NCBI GenBank assembly: GCA_005765155.1 | Contig: VCCP01000003.1 | Span: 4,526,001 to 4,590,000 of the forward strand | From: Zelopaecilomyces penicillatus | Lineage: Eukaryota > Ascomycota > Sordariomycetes > Hypocreales > Pseudodiploosporaceae | Length of the DNA stretch: 64,000 nucleotides | Reading direction: 5' to 3' | Shown here: positions 1 through 12,372 of the stretch, in pieces | How positions within the stretch are numbered: the stretch's first letter is position 1 | How the letters are laid out: each line of letters opens with the position of its first letter | Translations under genes and position numbers: made by a program | The notes under the pieces: model-generated | Seen by the model: only the letters and a program-made list of their open reading frames with translations | The model's database searches: none | What the model was told of the DNA's origin: nothing

Positions 1-2
1 TC

Positions 3-674
3 AAGGAGCTAGCGACATCGGAAGACAAGAGTGAAGAAGTCAAGGACGCGCCAGAGCCACATCCAAGAGTATTGGTGCACATGTTTTCCAACGGCGGAGT
101 CAACTCAGCAGTTCGCGTCTGTGGAATGCTCAAAGCGGAGCTACAACGGGACATATGTAGCAATGATAAGACCTTGACTCTGCCGCGTTATGTCTTGCTG
201 ATGGATTCTTGCCCAGGCTACTTCCAATGGCAACGCACTTGCAGCGCTTTGAGCAAGTCTCTCCCATGGTGGGCATCGCCTATGATATATATCGTTGTTA
301 CGACAGCCTGGCTCTTCTACAAGCTTCGTCTCACGTTGCCCTCTCAGGACATCAACGCCAGGGCTCTACGGACACCGAGTTTGGTACAGGTTGAAGCCCG
401 AAGGGCATATCTGTATGGCAAGGCAGATGACATGATTGATTGGCTTGATGTTGAGGACCACGCGCGACGGGCCGCGTTGGACGGGTTCAATGTGAAGACA
501 GTAAGGTTCGACGATGGTAAACACGTGTCGATGGGGAGAAGCGAACCGGACCGATACTGGCGAACAGTGCGAGAGACATGGGATGGTAACGCGGCAGGAA
601 ATGATACGGACGAAGATGGACATACACATGGACAAGAGGAGATAGCCGAACACAGCTTGAAAGAGACGACATAA
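3..674 (+). CDS. DUF829/TMEM53 (PaxU-like) family protein, 3' part
   Basis: The reading frame is open from the left edge and ends at the TAA at 672-674, giving about 223 visible residues; the start lies outside the window. The protein matches the C-terminal part of the DUF829/TMEM53 family, which has an alpha/beta-hydrolase-like fold and includes PaxU of indole-diterpene clusters. Visible family features are a VHMFSNGG segment, the MDSCPG motif, a late acidic motif (GKADDMID) and a terminal histidine region (GKHVSMGRS) followed by DRYW, in the order expected for a hydrolase-like triad. A hydrophobic stretch (residues PMIYIVVTTAWLFY) may be a membrane helix. No cluster genes surround it, so a role in indole-diterpene synthesis is not supported; most fungi carry several general-purpose paralogues. 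It is convergent with the next gene. Confidence 0.85.
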   Translation, partial: KELATSEDKSEEVKDAPEPHPRVLVHMFSNGGVNSAVRVCGMLKAELQRDICSNDKTLTLPRYVLLMDSCPGYFQWQRTCSALSKSLPWWASPMIYIVVTTAWLFYKLRLTLPSQDINARALRTPSLVQVEARRAYLYGKADDMIDWLDVEDHARRAALDGFNVKTVRFDDGKHVSMGRSEPDRYWRTVRETWDGNAAGNDTDEDGHTHGQEEIAEHSLKETT

Positions 675-1515
675 TGTGTTGCTTGAAGGTATTTGCCGGT
701 TATGTGGCGTAGAGGCCGATATGCAGTCGGGCCTATATATACAAGATGATAAGTAGTAATGGTATAATAATGTGTATATGAATGTTGCCCAGTGGCCGAC
801 CCTTTCCCTGACTAGGCACTGTAGGTATCATCATTTACCGTCGGCGGTCTGAATTACCTGTGCCGCAATGGATCAGTCGAAGCCTATCCTGTCTGGTCGT
901 CTCTTTGGTGTGTCCAAGAAGGCACTTGTCGTTATGCTCACATCATTCGTCGTATATGCTAGCAGGTTTCTCCCCCTCTGCCATGTATGGAAATTACACT
1001 CGCCTCCGCCATGCCCATGTTGCTTGACAGAGAAGTTCCCTTCTGCAGATCTTCTGGTGGCGTTGTGTGAACGGAGCGGCTGACGTAGGAGGTGGTTGCT
1101 CCCGGCTTTTAGCCCTCGTCACTCGGCCATCCGTCCTTGTTCATCATTGTAGCCAAGGTCGCGGAATCTCAAACCACCAGGGGCCAAAGTGGTCAAAACG
1201 CCATGAGAACTCCAATCCGGTTTTCGTACATGCGAAATAGTTTGAATCAAAATGAAACAAAAGCAAATAGAAGGGCTTTCCAGTACTCAAAAGATACAGT
1301 AGCAACTTGCCAAGAGGGCTATGTGCAATGTTCGTTGATCCCCAAGTGCGAGAGATGTCGAAATATTAATAGAAAAAATAAACCCAGGCCGTATTCGTGT
1401 AATCGTAGAAGACAAATTGTCGTAGAAGCAAATAGCGCTTGTTCGGTCGTGCCTCAAACCCGTGAGGATGCTATGGTTGATAAGATTCTCTCTAGATCAT
1501 TGGTTCCGATTCGCA
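675..1515. other. Intergenic region between convergent genes
   Basis: This holds the 3' flanks of the DUF829 gene and of the minus-strand Cys-rich gene. The open frames here lack ATG starts or show no recognisable protein. I see no repeat or RNA gene. Confidence 0.6.
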
Positions 1516-1824
1516 TCACATCTTAAGTTTTTTTCGTTCTCTCCCTGAATGTTCGGAATCATGGGGTAGGGGCGAGCCATCCATCATAGCCTTGAGGGGC
1601 TGCTGCTCTTCCTCGCCGACATCTCCAATGCCCTCGTCCTCCTCGGTGCACCGGTCGCACTCTTGGTCAAACTCGTGCTGCTCGGCGTAGATGCCGACGG
1701 AGCATTCGCCAAAAACGCCATTATTCTTTGCCTCGAGACATGATAGCTGCTGGGCGAGGTCCTCCCAGTTCTGTACCTCGCCACACCGTGTGCAGGTGCC
1801 GCCAAAGAGGATGACGCGACACAT
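1516..1824 (-). CDS. Small conserved Cys-rich protein with paired CxxC motifs
   Basis: I recognise no named family, although the sequence looks like a conserved fungal hypothetical. From the ATG at 1824 the protein is 102 residues and begins MCRVILFGGTCTRCGE. It has two CxxC pairs (CTRC near residue 10, CDRC near residue 57) with single cysteines between them, a plausible zinc-binding arrangement. A very acidic linker follows, then a basic tail (GRERKKLKM). I chose this start because everything conserved-looking lies after it. The same frame stays open to an ATG at 2163 (215 residues), but the added part is low-complexity Ser/Pro/His/Thr sequence resembling a translated leader. There is no signal peptide. 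The upstream DNA is pyrimidine-rich on the coding strand, as in other genes of this window. Confidence 0.6.
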   Translation of the reverse strand: MCRVILFGGTCTRCGEVQNWEDLAQQLSCLEAKNNGVFGECSVGIYAEQHEFDQECDRCTEEDEGIGDVGEEEQQPLKAMMDGSPLPHDSEHSGRERKKLKM

Positions 1825-4800
1825 GATGATAGGGGGGATAAAATCTGCGTATTGTTCTTTGTCGCCAGAAGTGTACCAGAGCTCGCCGCGTTTACGGGGT
1901 ATTGTCGAGTCTAAATAGGCACGTGGGGCGGCAGTGGTGGCGGATTCGTTAGAGGTTATGGTGAGCCCGCCTGCAGGGTCTCTTGGATTGAAGCCAATGT
2001 AACTCTGGCGGTTTGCGTTGAAGCGTGCAATAGCTTTAGCGGTAAAAGCAAGCGAAATGTTCGTATGATGGTGAGTCGATTGGCCGTCGGCAGACCAGAG
2101 GGATAGAGGGGGGAGGGAGAAAAGGGATGGAGAATGGGAGAGTCCGTGTAGATTTAACTCCAAACAATTTCCATGCCAAGACTGCCAACACTTCCTTACA
2201 CTGCCCAGTGCCGATGATGATAGTCGATGGTCTGTGCTGGCGGATGGCGAACTAGAGGTCGCCGTTTTGCCGGTTGGTTATTGTGGATGTATTACCAGGG
2301 TATGTGTTGTGTGTGTGTGTGGCGGGTGATGATTGAGGTTGCAGGAGTATGAAAGAATAGCAGCGGGGGAGAAGCAAGAAATGCCGACAGGGACTAGACG
2401 AAGGAGTAGTAGAAGAAGAAGCAGAAGAAGACGTAGAAGAAGTACAGTTAACGAAGACGGCGATGCCCAAAAGAAAGAAAGAGGGGGCCCGTGTCTATGT
2501 CTCTGGCTGTGTGTGTCTGTCTGTGTCTCCAAATGGACGAAGTAACAAAGACAAGGCGCGAGGGGAGGGGGGAGAGAGAGAAGAGACGAAATGGGCAATT
2601 TGGGGGGGCTTGACAGTGACGAAGTCATGACAGGCCAGCACAGCACAGCATACACCCACTGTACCTGTAATACAGCACAAGGAAGAGAGGATACAGCAGT
2701 CCAGCACCTGTAGGATTGACAACACAGGACAACACTGTTTAAGCTTTACTTTAGGTTCCCTTGCACTCACTCACCTGTCTACCTGTGCACCACTGTAATT
2801 ACTACCTTATATCCCGTCGTCAGTTTCGATTCCCCCTTCAGGTTTTGACTTTCGTATCTCCTTCTGCACAGCAGTTTTACGTGTTTGAGCAGTGTATGAG
2901 GTGTATCCGAGCTTTGTGTGCGAGCTCTGTGCGTGTGAGCCTGTCGCGCTTTGCGATTTTTATGTCATCTATCACTTCCTGCAGCCCATCCGCTGCGCAA
3001 AACAGCCCGGACCGGCCTCGCCTGCGGCTATGTGCGTGTGATGTATCTCCAGTGGTGTACACAAGCTACAGTCTGTTTGGCTATGGAGTTGCAGACGACG
3101 GGGTATGGTGTCCATACCTACCCTTACCTTGCAGCACGCACAGCGGCGGTCGGCAGGCATGGACGGACATGCATGCATCATGTACAAAGCGTCCGAATGA
3201 GTAGGTAGGTATGTAACTTGTCAGCTTGTCTATTCTTTTGCATACATACTACGTAGGTAGGTAATACTGAAGTTAATACGTAGGTAGACAATCGCCTGTC
3301 TGTGTGTCCTACGAAAACTCGCTCGCCACACTATTGCATGCAGGACGGCCCGAGTTCTGCAAGGTGAATGGCTCATCAATCATGGATGAAAGCATGCATG
3401 AGAGAGGGGGAGAGAGCTCACAGCGCCCTGCACGGCGGTTTGTGAGGTTGCTGCGTGTTGCTGTTCGCGCCATGGAAGAAGACAGAATATATATACAAGA
3501 TGTCCAGATCCCTATTGATATCAATAATGATGTGAAGCTAAGGTAGCCGGCGTTTTAACTGACCAGCTCTATCCTACACCAACCAACATTCCTACCTAGG
3601 TGTACGGATACAGAGCCTTGGATACTGCCTCGGCGTCCAGTGGGGGGTCGTGTTCATGCAGTTCTTTCGTGGTTCTGGTCGCTCCAGTACTAGGCAATGG
3701 GCTCCAGTGGGCTCCAGTGGGCTCCAGTGGGTGGCTGCAGTGGCTTCAGAGTCTCGGCGATCAATGACAGGCCGTGTTTGCAGGGTATAATTACCTACTA
3801 CAGTGCTAGGCATGCCGCCTGTGGGAAAGTACCCTTGACTTCCAGAACGTGCAACTTGCCCTGGAATGAGTCTGTCTCTGGCCTCATTCAAGGCTAGGGC
3901 TGATGGCTAGGGCCAACCCTGCTTGCACGGCGCCTCCAACCAGCGCCCCCTCACAAGCCGAAAAGCCTCGTTATGCAGACCAACCCCGAACAACACCCAT
4001 CTATTTGTCCGGCCATGGGCACACATTTTCGTTCTCTGCACCGCATTGCACTGCAAGACAAGACAGCCCACCGGCCAGGCCGGGTTGTGGTCGGCCACTA
4101 GACGCTGAGTGGATATCAATCAAGAGGTGGGCTTCCAGTGCTTCCCCCTGTACCAGCGGCGGCATTCGATCGTTTATGATGAAGCGCTCCGACGATTCAG
4201 ATTGGCAGAAACACTTTGCACAGGCAACAAAGCTGGGCGGGTTTCAAGGAAAACCGAGTTGACCTATGCGAAGGAGTAAACATCTGCACTCCAATGGAGC
4301 CCGATGGATAACATACATGCTGCTTTGCCTATGCTCACAGACCTTTAGTCCGAGACACTTTATGTTGACACCTCACGATGGACATGACCAGGAGAGCGGG
4401 GGCACGTCTCAGCGAAGAAAACCGGCGCCCCCCTACGAAATAACGACAAGAACGAAATCAAATCATCATTGCCCTCGGAAAGATAGAATCATGTATGTGC
4501 GAGAAGGATTATGCACATCGCAACTCAATCTTGCCAAGGCCTGTCTGTACTGTAGTCTCTCGATCTGCCGCATCGCATCTACTCCACACAAGCAAAACCA
4601 CACGATACGAACACACACCATGCAACAGCCTGCCAACATGCATCCGTTCCCCCCCAGACAGATAACATCACAGATCGCATACCTCAGCATCTATCTACCT
4701 ACCAACCAACCAACCACCCTATCTGCGAACAAACTGTAAATTTCCAGCAACCAAAACGTCCACTCCAACCAAAAACGGTAAATGCAGGATGGCGACTGGA

Positions 4801-7137
4801 GGGTGGAGGAACCATTTCGGTTGGCTACTTCATCTCAGTGAGTGCGTCACGGAGAGTCCCGGCCAATCCGTCCAAGGCGGCTCTTACTAGGTACGGTGTA
4901 AGGCAGCCGCTCTTGATCCCTACCCTCCTCCCAACGTGCGTGATGTAATTATTAATTACCACCTTGCCAATTTTCTAATCAATGAGATAATATTCAAATT
5001 GTGGTTTGAGGCAGGAATTCAGCCAACTGACAGATGCTGCCTCTAATTTTCATCACAGATTACCCCAACAAAACACAAGATCTATTGACATTAATCCGTC
5101 CGCCCTGCCGGAAAGTGCCAAGCAGTAAACCCAGTCCAAGGGAGAGCCCGAGAAATACGAGGGATTTGTCCATTAGAGCCTGTGTACCTATGTAAAGACA
5201 GGCGTTATTTATTAGACACAAATCTGCGACTCGCGGTGATGCAGCCTGCCTGTCTCACAACCAAGCAGCACCCCATCGAATTTTTCCCCATGTTCCTAGT
5301 TGGTAGACCTACCTACCTAACTACCTACAATACCTACTAAGTATTACAGCACATGGAGTCATCTACACATACCGGCCAAGAATTCATTCAGATGCAGAGT
5401 AAGGTACCGTCAATAATGGTCATGCGGCTCATGTTAGTAGTGGATAGTAAGTTGCAACCTTGCCGTATGTAGACTTATCATGATAGTGGTATTGTAGCAC
5501 TATCTGCCAAGGGACCTGGCACGTCGTGCGACATCGCTCGTGCGACGTCGCGGCAGAAGCCCACCTCTAGCGGCGGCGGGGGATGGTTCTTTGTTTATCC
5601 CTTTTTGATCCTTTAAAAAAAGCCACCACCACCTGTTGTTAATTCCGGCTGCTTCTTCACGGCGGGTGATCCTGCGGTGGTGGATACGACCCTCAATCTG
5701 ACTTGATGAAATGGGGGTGGCAAGACATGTGGATCGCCAGATGCAGTAATACCCCGTTCAAACTCCGTACATGAAGTCGTGCCACAGTATGACCGGCAAG
5801 GTAAGCGTACCACTACCGTATGCCCAGCCAGGTAGGTAGGCGTTTATACCATGGTAGCTCCAGACTTTAGAGGCCCTCGAGCGAGTTGCTTCAAATAGAA
5901 AGTGATCACAGGGACGGTTTTGCTCTATGCTAGAAGGCAGGAACACGAAACGTTCATCGTTCATACTCCCGCAGGCAGCAAGAGAATGTCAATCATTATC
6001 ACTATCCATAATTCCATTGGCAGTTAGATAAAAAAAAAAAACCCCGGAACGACCAAAATCGCACATGACACATGTCACTTCAAAACTCCACGCCTAATCC
6101 TTCTTCACATCATGCAAACGCCAAGTCTCCGCTCCCCATGCGTTACGATACACGACTACAAAAAGAAATCCCTGTCCCGCTTTTGACGCAGGTTAGTCTG
6201 AGAAGAGTTTAAAAAGCAACACGGCTGCACCTCAGTAGCCGCCGTGGCAGGTCAACGTGCCTGAAATCACCTAGCCTGTGGATATCACTGGCCCCAGATA
6301 GCCAAATCAAAGACAAAAGGATTTGTCTGCAGGCGACAGATCATGTCATGCATATCGTCCGCATTTGTGCACAAGAGGGGGAAATAGCCAGCTCCGCGTT
6401 CATGTCCTCCGGGCGTACCAAGGCGTACTCATTCTCTCAACATCATGTTTAATTGTTGATGCACCCTCATCACGATCACCATGGAGAGCAAATCATATTT
6501 CGAGGCATCAAGTCCAACGACCGAGTGAGGACAAACGGTGGCATCGCATCTCAAAATGAACGTAATACCCAGGGCAACGAGCCAATTTCAACAATCCATG
6601 GTAGACGTATCAACACTTCAATGTAGACCAAAAAAAATGATGCCTCTGGAAGCGGTCAAGCCCAGTTAGGAGGGGGGAGGCAAGACATGAAAAGGAAGAG
6701 TTGTGTCACTTTATCCTGCCGATATATGTTGGTCTCTCCCGGGCAACATAACCTCAGTCCTGGTGAGACCGCGCAGGTCTGGGCGATGGAAGGTGGCTAT
6801 TAGGGACGAGTTCCTAGACATCAACTCCATGAGGGCCGTCTGAAGAGAAGGATATACGTTCAGCATGCAAAAACGAATCAAAGGTCGCAAACCAACGGTC
6901 CTCAAGAGAGAAAAAAAGGGTATAAACGGTGTACACATGTGAACTCCATGAAAACGTCGAGATTTAATCGTGGGGCGTGTCTTGGGGCAAGGGGGGGACG
7001 CTGAAATGTTAATCAAGTCAGGGCATCTCAAAAAATGTGTTGCGGTTCGTCGTAGTCAAGCTGGCTCCAAAGCATCATCAAAAATAGAGGTCACCCTAGC
7101 ATGGATTCACATTGTCGCCACTTGGGTTAAAAGGGCA
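1825..7137. other. Long gene-poor region
   Basis: This 5.3-kb stretch has no protein I can support. It includes the pyrimidine-rich leader or promoter of the preceding minus-strand gene (2300-2620, with AGA/GAA-type repeats and a short GT run), several TAGGTA/TACCTA tracts (3203-3290, 3590-3600, 5305-5345, 5825-5840), a 10-bp triplication at 3701-3730, and near its end the 3' untranslated region of the KH gene. The open frames (for example 4266-4739 and 6711-7031) look random in composition. Confidence 0.6.
3701..3730. repeat. Three perfect 10-bp tandem copies
   Basis: The unit GCTCCAGTGG is repeated three times head to tail, with a diverged half-copy just upstream. Confidence 0.9.
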
Positions 7138-9022
7138 TCACTGGGCTCCAGGTGGAGGCGCGCCAGCAGGACCTCCAGCCGGGCCACCTTGTCCACCTTG
7201 CTGTTGTTGCTGATACATCAGGGATTGATACCACAAAGCCACGTAGTTTTGGTATCCGCCGTCTATAGCAGTGTTAGTTTCATAGGAAAGATAAAACAAA
7301 GAAGCATGTTATGAACACTCACATTGGGCATAAGGGTCAGGTCCTTCGCCTGAGGATGCTTGAGAGGTTTGGTTAGTAGATGAATCAGGAGCTTGATGGG
7401 AAAAGTTGCTTCGGTCCATGTCTTGATGTCCACGACCGCGGCCGCCGCCACCGCCGCCGCTGCTTTTCTGTCGCTGCCGCCATGTCAGTCATTAACATAT
7501 TTAATAAAACGGGAAATAAAAGGTTCTCAAGACGTACCACTGCTTCGACTTTTTCATCAATAGCTTGTTTGGCACGAGCAATGCTATCGCGGGAACCAAT
7601 CAAGGATATCTCCCTCTGAACTTCTCCAGGGCCAGAAGACTGCGCGACATTGATCTTACAACCAGTGCTATTCTGCATCTCACGAATCGTTTCACCTCCT
7701 TTGCCAATGATCATGCCTACTGCATCAGAAGGAACAAATACTGAGTCGTTGATTTTGTCAGGGCCTCCTCCCCCGTATTCTCTAGGAGGGGGGGCATCGG
7801 TCCGAGCGCCACCAGTTGGTTTCTTAACGGGTGCCGCAGGGGCATCACCACGACTGTCACTGTCAACAATCTCCAGAATGAAGTCTTTGGCACGGGTAGA
7901 GGCTTCAAGGGAACCAATGAGATTCACGGGGCGCAATCCGTTGACGCTCTTTGACTCTCCAACAATGTTGATATGGCATCCGGATCTCTCTTGTAGATCG
8001 CGGATGGTCTCACCACCCCGGCCAATAATGAGCCCAACAGTACGATCTGGCACCATGATTTGCAGATGGTCTTCACCCTCTCGTAGGACTGCTGCAGCTG
8101 CTGCAGCTGCCTTGTTTGCGTCTTTGCTAGGGTCTCGGGGTTTCTCATGCCCACGATTAAGAGCACCCATGCCGCTATCTTCGATAATTCGATTGATAGC
8201 AGTCTTGACTTCGGCACGGCGTTGGCGCGGACCGGTGATTTTGCACTGCCTAAAAGGACCTCCATCGGTCGCCGCCAAGAATTGGACCCTGCAGTTTGAC
8301 TCGGCTTCAATTCTCCTAAGATTTTCGCCCTGTCGGCCAATAATTAATCCAACAAGACTGGATTCAATTTGAATGGTTTCCGCATTGTCATCGCCCCCAG
8401 CCCTGAGAGGAGACCTTTCCCGTCCATTCCCACCTCGGGGAGAAAAGGGTCGTTCTCGGGATGGCGAGTAGGACCGCTCTCTTCCATATTCCCGGGCTTG
8501 GGCTCCACGACGGTCGTCCCTGTAAGTACCTCCATTATGATAATCACCACGAGGGGGTGAGCGCGATCTAGAGCGGCCATAGGGTCGATCCGTATTTCTT
8601 GAATCAGACCCGTAGGTGATCGGACGATCATATGATGTTACTCCTTTCTCGGCGGCGAAAGCCCTGGCCTTGGAAACGATATCGTCAAAGTTCATCGTGC
8701 CGGAGTTGACTGGACGAATCGCACTCAGGTCCATATTGCCCGAGGATGCCGGGGCGGGCAAGGGCTGGCCGGGGCCACCGCCATAGGATGGAATGCCCGT
8801 GGGCGGTTGAGGTGGATAATGCGCCTGCTGAGGAACCCCAGGAGGAGCAGGATATGGCTGTCCAGATGTCGCGGGGGGTGTGTGTGTGGGTGTCGACGTA
8901 GGCGGTCGCTGAGAGGCTGATTTGATGCGTTAGGGTTGTTCGAAGCAGTGCAAGGTGGTTTTCTATCGTGTCTTACCAAGTGCCGCGAGAATACTCTGGA
9001 TATCAGGATGCGATTCAGCCAT
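7138..9022 (-). CDS. Triple-KH-domain RNA-binding protein
   Basis: Five exons on the minus strand: 9022-8977, 8916-7538, 7467-7323 and 7262-7138 are clear, with introns of 60, 60 and 70 bp; counted this way the gene has four exons and encodes 564 residues. The start reads MAESHPDIQSILAALG. An N-terminal Pro/Gln-rich region and an Arg/Ser/Gly-rich region (SRSRSPPRGD) are followed by KH1 (about 195-262, GRQG loop), KH2 (299-367, GRGG) and KH3 (405-475, GKGG). A Gly/Arg-rich segment and a tail containing YQNYVALWYQSLM and a Gln run complete it. The layout resembles FUBP/KSRP-type single-stranded nucleic acid binders and the fungal KH proteins annotated with them. The expected role is binding of U-rich RNA or single-stranded DNA in splicing, mRNA stability or transcription. 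All splice junctions keep phase and restore family-like sequence. Confidence 0.93.
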
Positions 9023-11009
9023 TGTGATGGTTGAAAGTCTGGCGTCAGACAATTTGGGGACAAGGTAAAGGTGGGTGGGTAACAAAAATGAGAGGCGACC
9101 ACACAAACTACCAGTACCTAATTACTTAGGTATGTGAAGAAGTGATTGGGTGGTGCTACTGTAACTTCGATGAAAGCGAACGACCGGGGCAGTATGTACA
9201 AATCCGAGCGGCTTTGAAGGAGAAAAAATCAGAGCACGGTGTTCCTAAACTCGCCCTTGATCCAATGCGCGACCGTTGTGCCACTTCGTGTCGGCGCAGG
9301 AGAGAAGCCGGGGGGTTCCCGTTGTCACTCAATGATCTTCGATGAAGAATATGGCTCAACAAAGCGCATAGGTTGTTGGAATTCCACTAGAAGGAGTTTT
9401 TTCGCCAAATTCTGTCAGACTCGGCCAGATTCAGGGTTTGAGTTGAACAACGGATCGTCACACGCGGCTTGCTTTCACTTCTCTTCCATTTGAGTTATCA
9501 GAAAGTTCGATGGAAAATGTTCGCGCACTCTCGGAGGGGAACGGATCAATAAAATTCCGGTTTCCCAGCGGAAAAGACGAAGTAAGATCAACGAAACCAA
9601 CTCTCTGCCTTTGTCAAAGCTTGAGTGCAGTAGAATGCTCTAACTTAATTAATCTCTTATTTTTAGAGTATCTCATAGAGAAGAAAGACTTCTGTTTCTA
9701 AGGACTTTGGTTCGTTCAATTCGAAAGCCGCCAGTGTTGATCTTGTCCTCACTTTGATTGTACCAATTTTTCTGCCTGTAGTGGACCTAGGGGAGTGGCC
9801 ACTATAGCAGAGTGAATATTTGTAGCAAGACGATAGAAGGATAATCTGCTCATGGCTGCGATTTTAGCGTCCTAGCTCCATCTTGGTCTAATAAATGTCG
9901 ATTGCTGGCTGTTACTCACTATGCCCCACCAATTCTATACCTACTTGTAGATACACATTAGCGGAACTGCATGTTTTTAATTCAACTGAGAACTTTGGTC
10001 AACTCTCAACAGTATGTAGATACTAAATTATGCTTGTTGTTATGATAACTTATTTATATTGATATAGTTTATCCAGTGAATTGACACTTCTATCAACAAG
10101 AGACTAGCTCTAGATGCAATCTCATTCGTTTTCAAAGACATAGAATACGGACTCATGTGAGCTTCTAGCACTCTCCTTTCCCAACTAACATATTATAGGT
10201 AAAATTGTTTTCACTTTCACAAGTTGCTAAAAGAACATTGTCATCGGATTCAGGTCATACTCAGTATTTTTAAAAGACGGCGGGGTTCAAATGTTTGCTT
10301 TTGAGCTGAAATCAATATGTGAACCAACTGAATTTTCATGTTACTATCTAAAATAGACATGTTTATTTTTCAGACAATCATTTATTGCCATTAAGTTCCC
10401 ATAGGCCAGTGTTTATACTCATGGACATCCATGCCATGTATAAAGAGGGCAAATTTGCACAAAGTCGTTGATGAGACATGACCTACAGCACAGACGATGA
10501 TTCATTAGTGATTCGTGGATGCAACTGCATTACTGTAACTAATAATAATTACGAGCTATTTATGTTGCGAACTCATGCCTGGCGACCAGGAATGCCGACC
10601 TCGGCTCATGCTGTCATCCTAGCCTGGGTACACCAAAACCTGGCCTCGTATCGTCAGTGGCAGTGAAGCTCTTAGTTCATGTTTGGCGGCCAGTAGCCCC
10701 AGCATGACGCGGCCCAACCAATAACAGCCGCTTGAGATTCACACGCGCCGATGATGGGCTTGTTGATGGACATGCCATATAAGAACCGGTCGCAAGACGT
10801 CCATTTACAGTGGCCACTTGCCAAGTCCCCAACCTGCGACAGTTTTCACTCGTATCATGACATGATTCACTGCGCCATTCAGTACACGGCATCGTCAATG
10901 TCCTCTGCCAAAACATCCGAACTTGCCGGCCGACCCCTGGGTCTGATAACCTGAACATCCAAGCCAACCCTCCGACCGATCACCCACAATCCTGCCAGAA
11001 CCAGACATC
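9023..11009. other. Intergenic region with an AT-rich core
   Basis: The part next to 9023 is the KH gene promoter. From about 9600 to 10480 the base composition shifts visibly to AT, with no credible reading frame. It may be a decayed, RIP-affected relic, but no transposon motif can be recognised. A TATAA-like element lies near 10777-10782, upstream of the small ORF at 11010. Confidence 0.5.
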
Positions 11010-11207
11010 ATGTGTACTCGCACTCTCATCGAGTATCGCTGCAAGCATCAAGTGTCCAGAGGCAGTACACGATGCTATCGCTCAGATTGCACGGGACGAA
11101 AAGAACAGTTGATGCAAGACTCGGAAGATTGTCCACAATGCGAGGGCAACCTGAAATTCCAATCCTCACGCTGGTGCCCCACAGGCTGCAGATGTGTTGT
11201 CATGTGA
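11010..11207 (+). CDS. Possible small Cys-rich protein (65 aa)
   Basis: A 65-residue ATG-to-TGA frame. The protein has nine cysteines in a regular pattern: an early C/H region (YRCKHQ), RCYRSDC, a CPQC pair and a CPTGCRC cluster near the C-terminus. There is no signal peptide, so an intracellular zinc-binding role is more plausible than secretion. The Cys content and pairing are unusual for a chance ORF, and short fungal proteins beginning with Met-Cys-Thr and carrying similar C/H spacing are common. No splice sites are needed. Expression is unproven and there is no family assignment. Confidence 0.4.
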   Translation: MCTRTLIEYRCKHQVSRGSTRCYRSDCTGRKEQLMQDSEDCPQCEGNLKFQSSRWCPTGCRCVVM

Positions 11208-12372
11208 GGAATTGTTTGGTGTTGAGGGGTGAGGAGTTGGATGGAACAGCCGGGTATCAGACAAAATGAAAGGTGAGCGGGCGGGTTTAGAGCTGCAGAG
11301 GTCATCGTCTTCGTGGGGAATCCTTCAACGCTTCTAGGCTAACCCACAACGCTTAGCCATGACGCTATACCAGCCTAGTCGACGAGAGGCAAAAAAAAAA
11401 GGTTTATCGAAAGAAATACCCCCAGAAAGATCCATCTATCCCTTACAAGCGGCCCTGATTATTTTGCGCATCAAGCCGTGATTACCGACGTCAAGGCGAA
11501 TGTCGAGGCCCGAGCTGCATCGTATGACGATGGGACAGCCAGTTAGTAGGTAGTTAGCTATGCTGAGCTCGGTTTAGAAGCGTTTGCGCCAACCAGCGCC
11601 AACGGTTTTGATGTTGAGTTAAGAAGCGATGATGCGAATAGGGCGCAGCGTTGAATGCATCACCGCAATGAATTGAATGATGGCAAAAGGCGGTTTTACT
11701 ACCCTACAATATAGCTTTTTAAATCGACCAAATTAGGTGCGCATAATAATAATAAACGCAATGAATAATCAATATACGATTGTCTATCACGGTGTAACTC
11801 GTTGCCAATGCTGATGTTAGTAATAATGTCTACTATACCCAAGCTACCATTACTATAGGTATCTCAATAGAGCCTAAGATGCAAATATTGGTTATTTCCC
11901 CACCAAAGTATCTGACAGCGGGATGGGCAAGTGCGATGAACAGGTTCCCATCGTCGTAGCTCCATCATCATGTGTAAACACAGGTGTCTCCTGCCAAACT
12001 ACTAATCTAACTGCCTAGCTGCCTAGGTGCTAACCTACCTGTATTAGTGGGTCAAGGGTCCGACCCAGCATCCTTTTCGTCCCAGCTTGTATTGAACCAG
12101 TCAACACCTACTCCGTATGGGCCCCCAACTTTGCAGCAGCTACAAGGGCCAGATAGTGGAGCTAGCAGCCCGTCTGGGCCTCCGTCGCAACCCCCGCAAC
12201 CAACTAACCCAGTTTTGCCAGCGGCCAACCAACCAACCATTATTTGATGCAACATCCCGACCAGAGCAACCAGACATTTCGCTGATAAAGAGTTGACACC
12301 CCCAGCTCAGCTTTGTCGCCCTGGCTTGGTGCGCTTCTTCGTCAACAAGCTATTACTCTGTCACTGTTGGCC
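11208..12372. other. Promoter region of the WDR48-like gene
   Basis: The DNA is AT-rich near 11700-11900 and then pyrimidine- and CA-rich towards the gene, with a TACCTA-type tract near 12030-12045. The ORF at 12047-12247 is Pro/Gln/Ser low-complexity sequence starting at a non-ATG codon and is not supported. Confidence 0.5.

Noticed and set aside
1137..1526. 129-residue open frame on the plus strand
   Set aside because: It starts at a TTG, overlaps the 3' end of the minus-strand Cys-rich gene and has random-looking composition.
4266..4739. 157-residue open frame
   Set aside because: It has no domain, signal or splice partner, and its end is Thr/Pro/Asn repeats from CCAACCAACC DNA.
6711..7031. 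106-residue minus-strand frame below the KH gene
   Set aside because: It lies in the probable 3' untranslated region of the KH gene and shows no protein features.
7650..8372. 240-residue plus-strand frame opposite the KH gene
   Set aside because: It is the antisense of confirmed KH coding sequence.
10261..10290. GGTTCAAAT sequence resembling a tRNA B box
   Set aside because: The flanks do not form a T-arm stem and no A box or acceptor stem is present.
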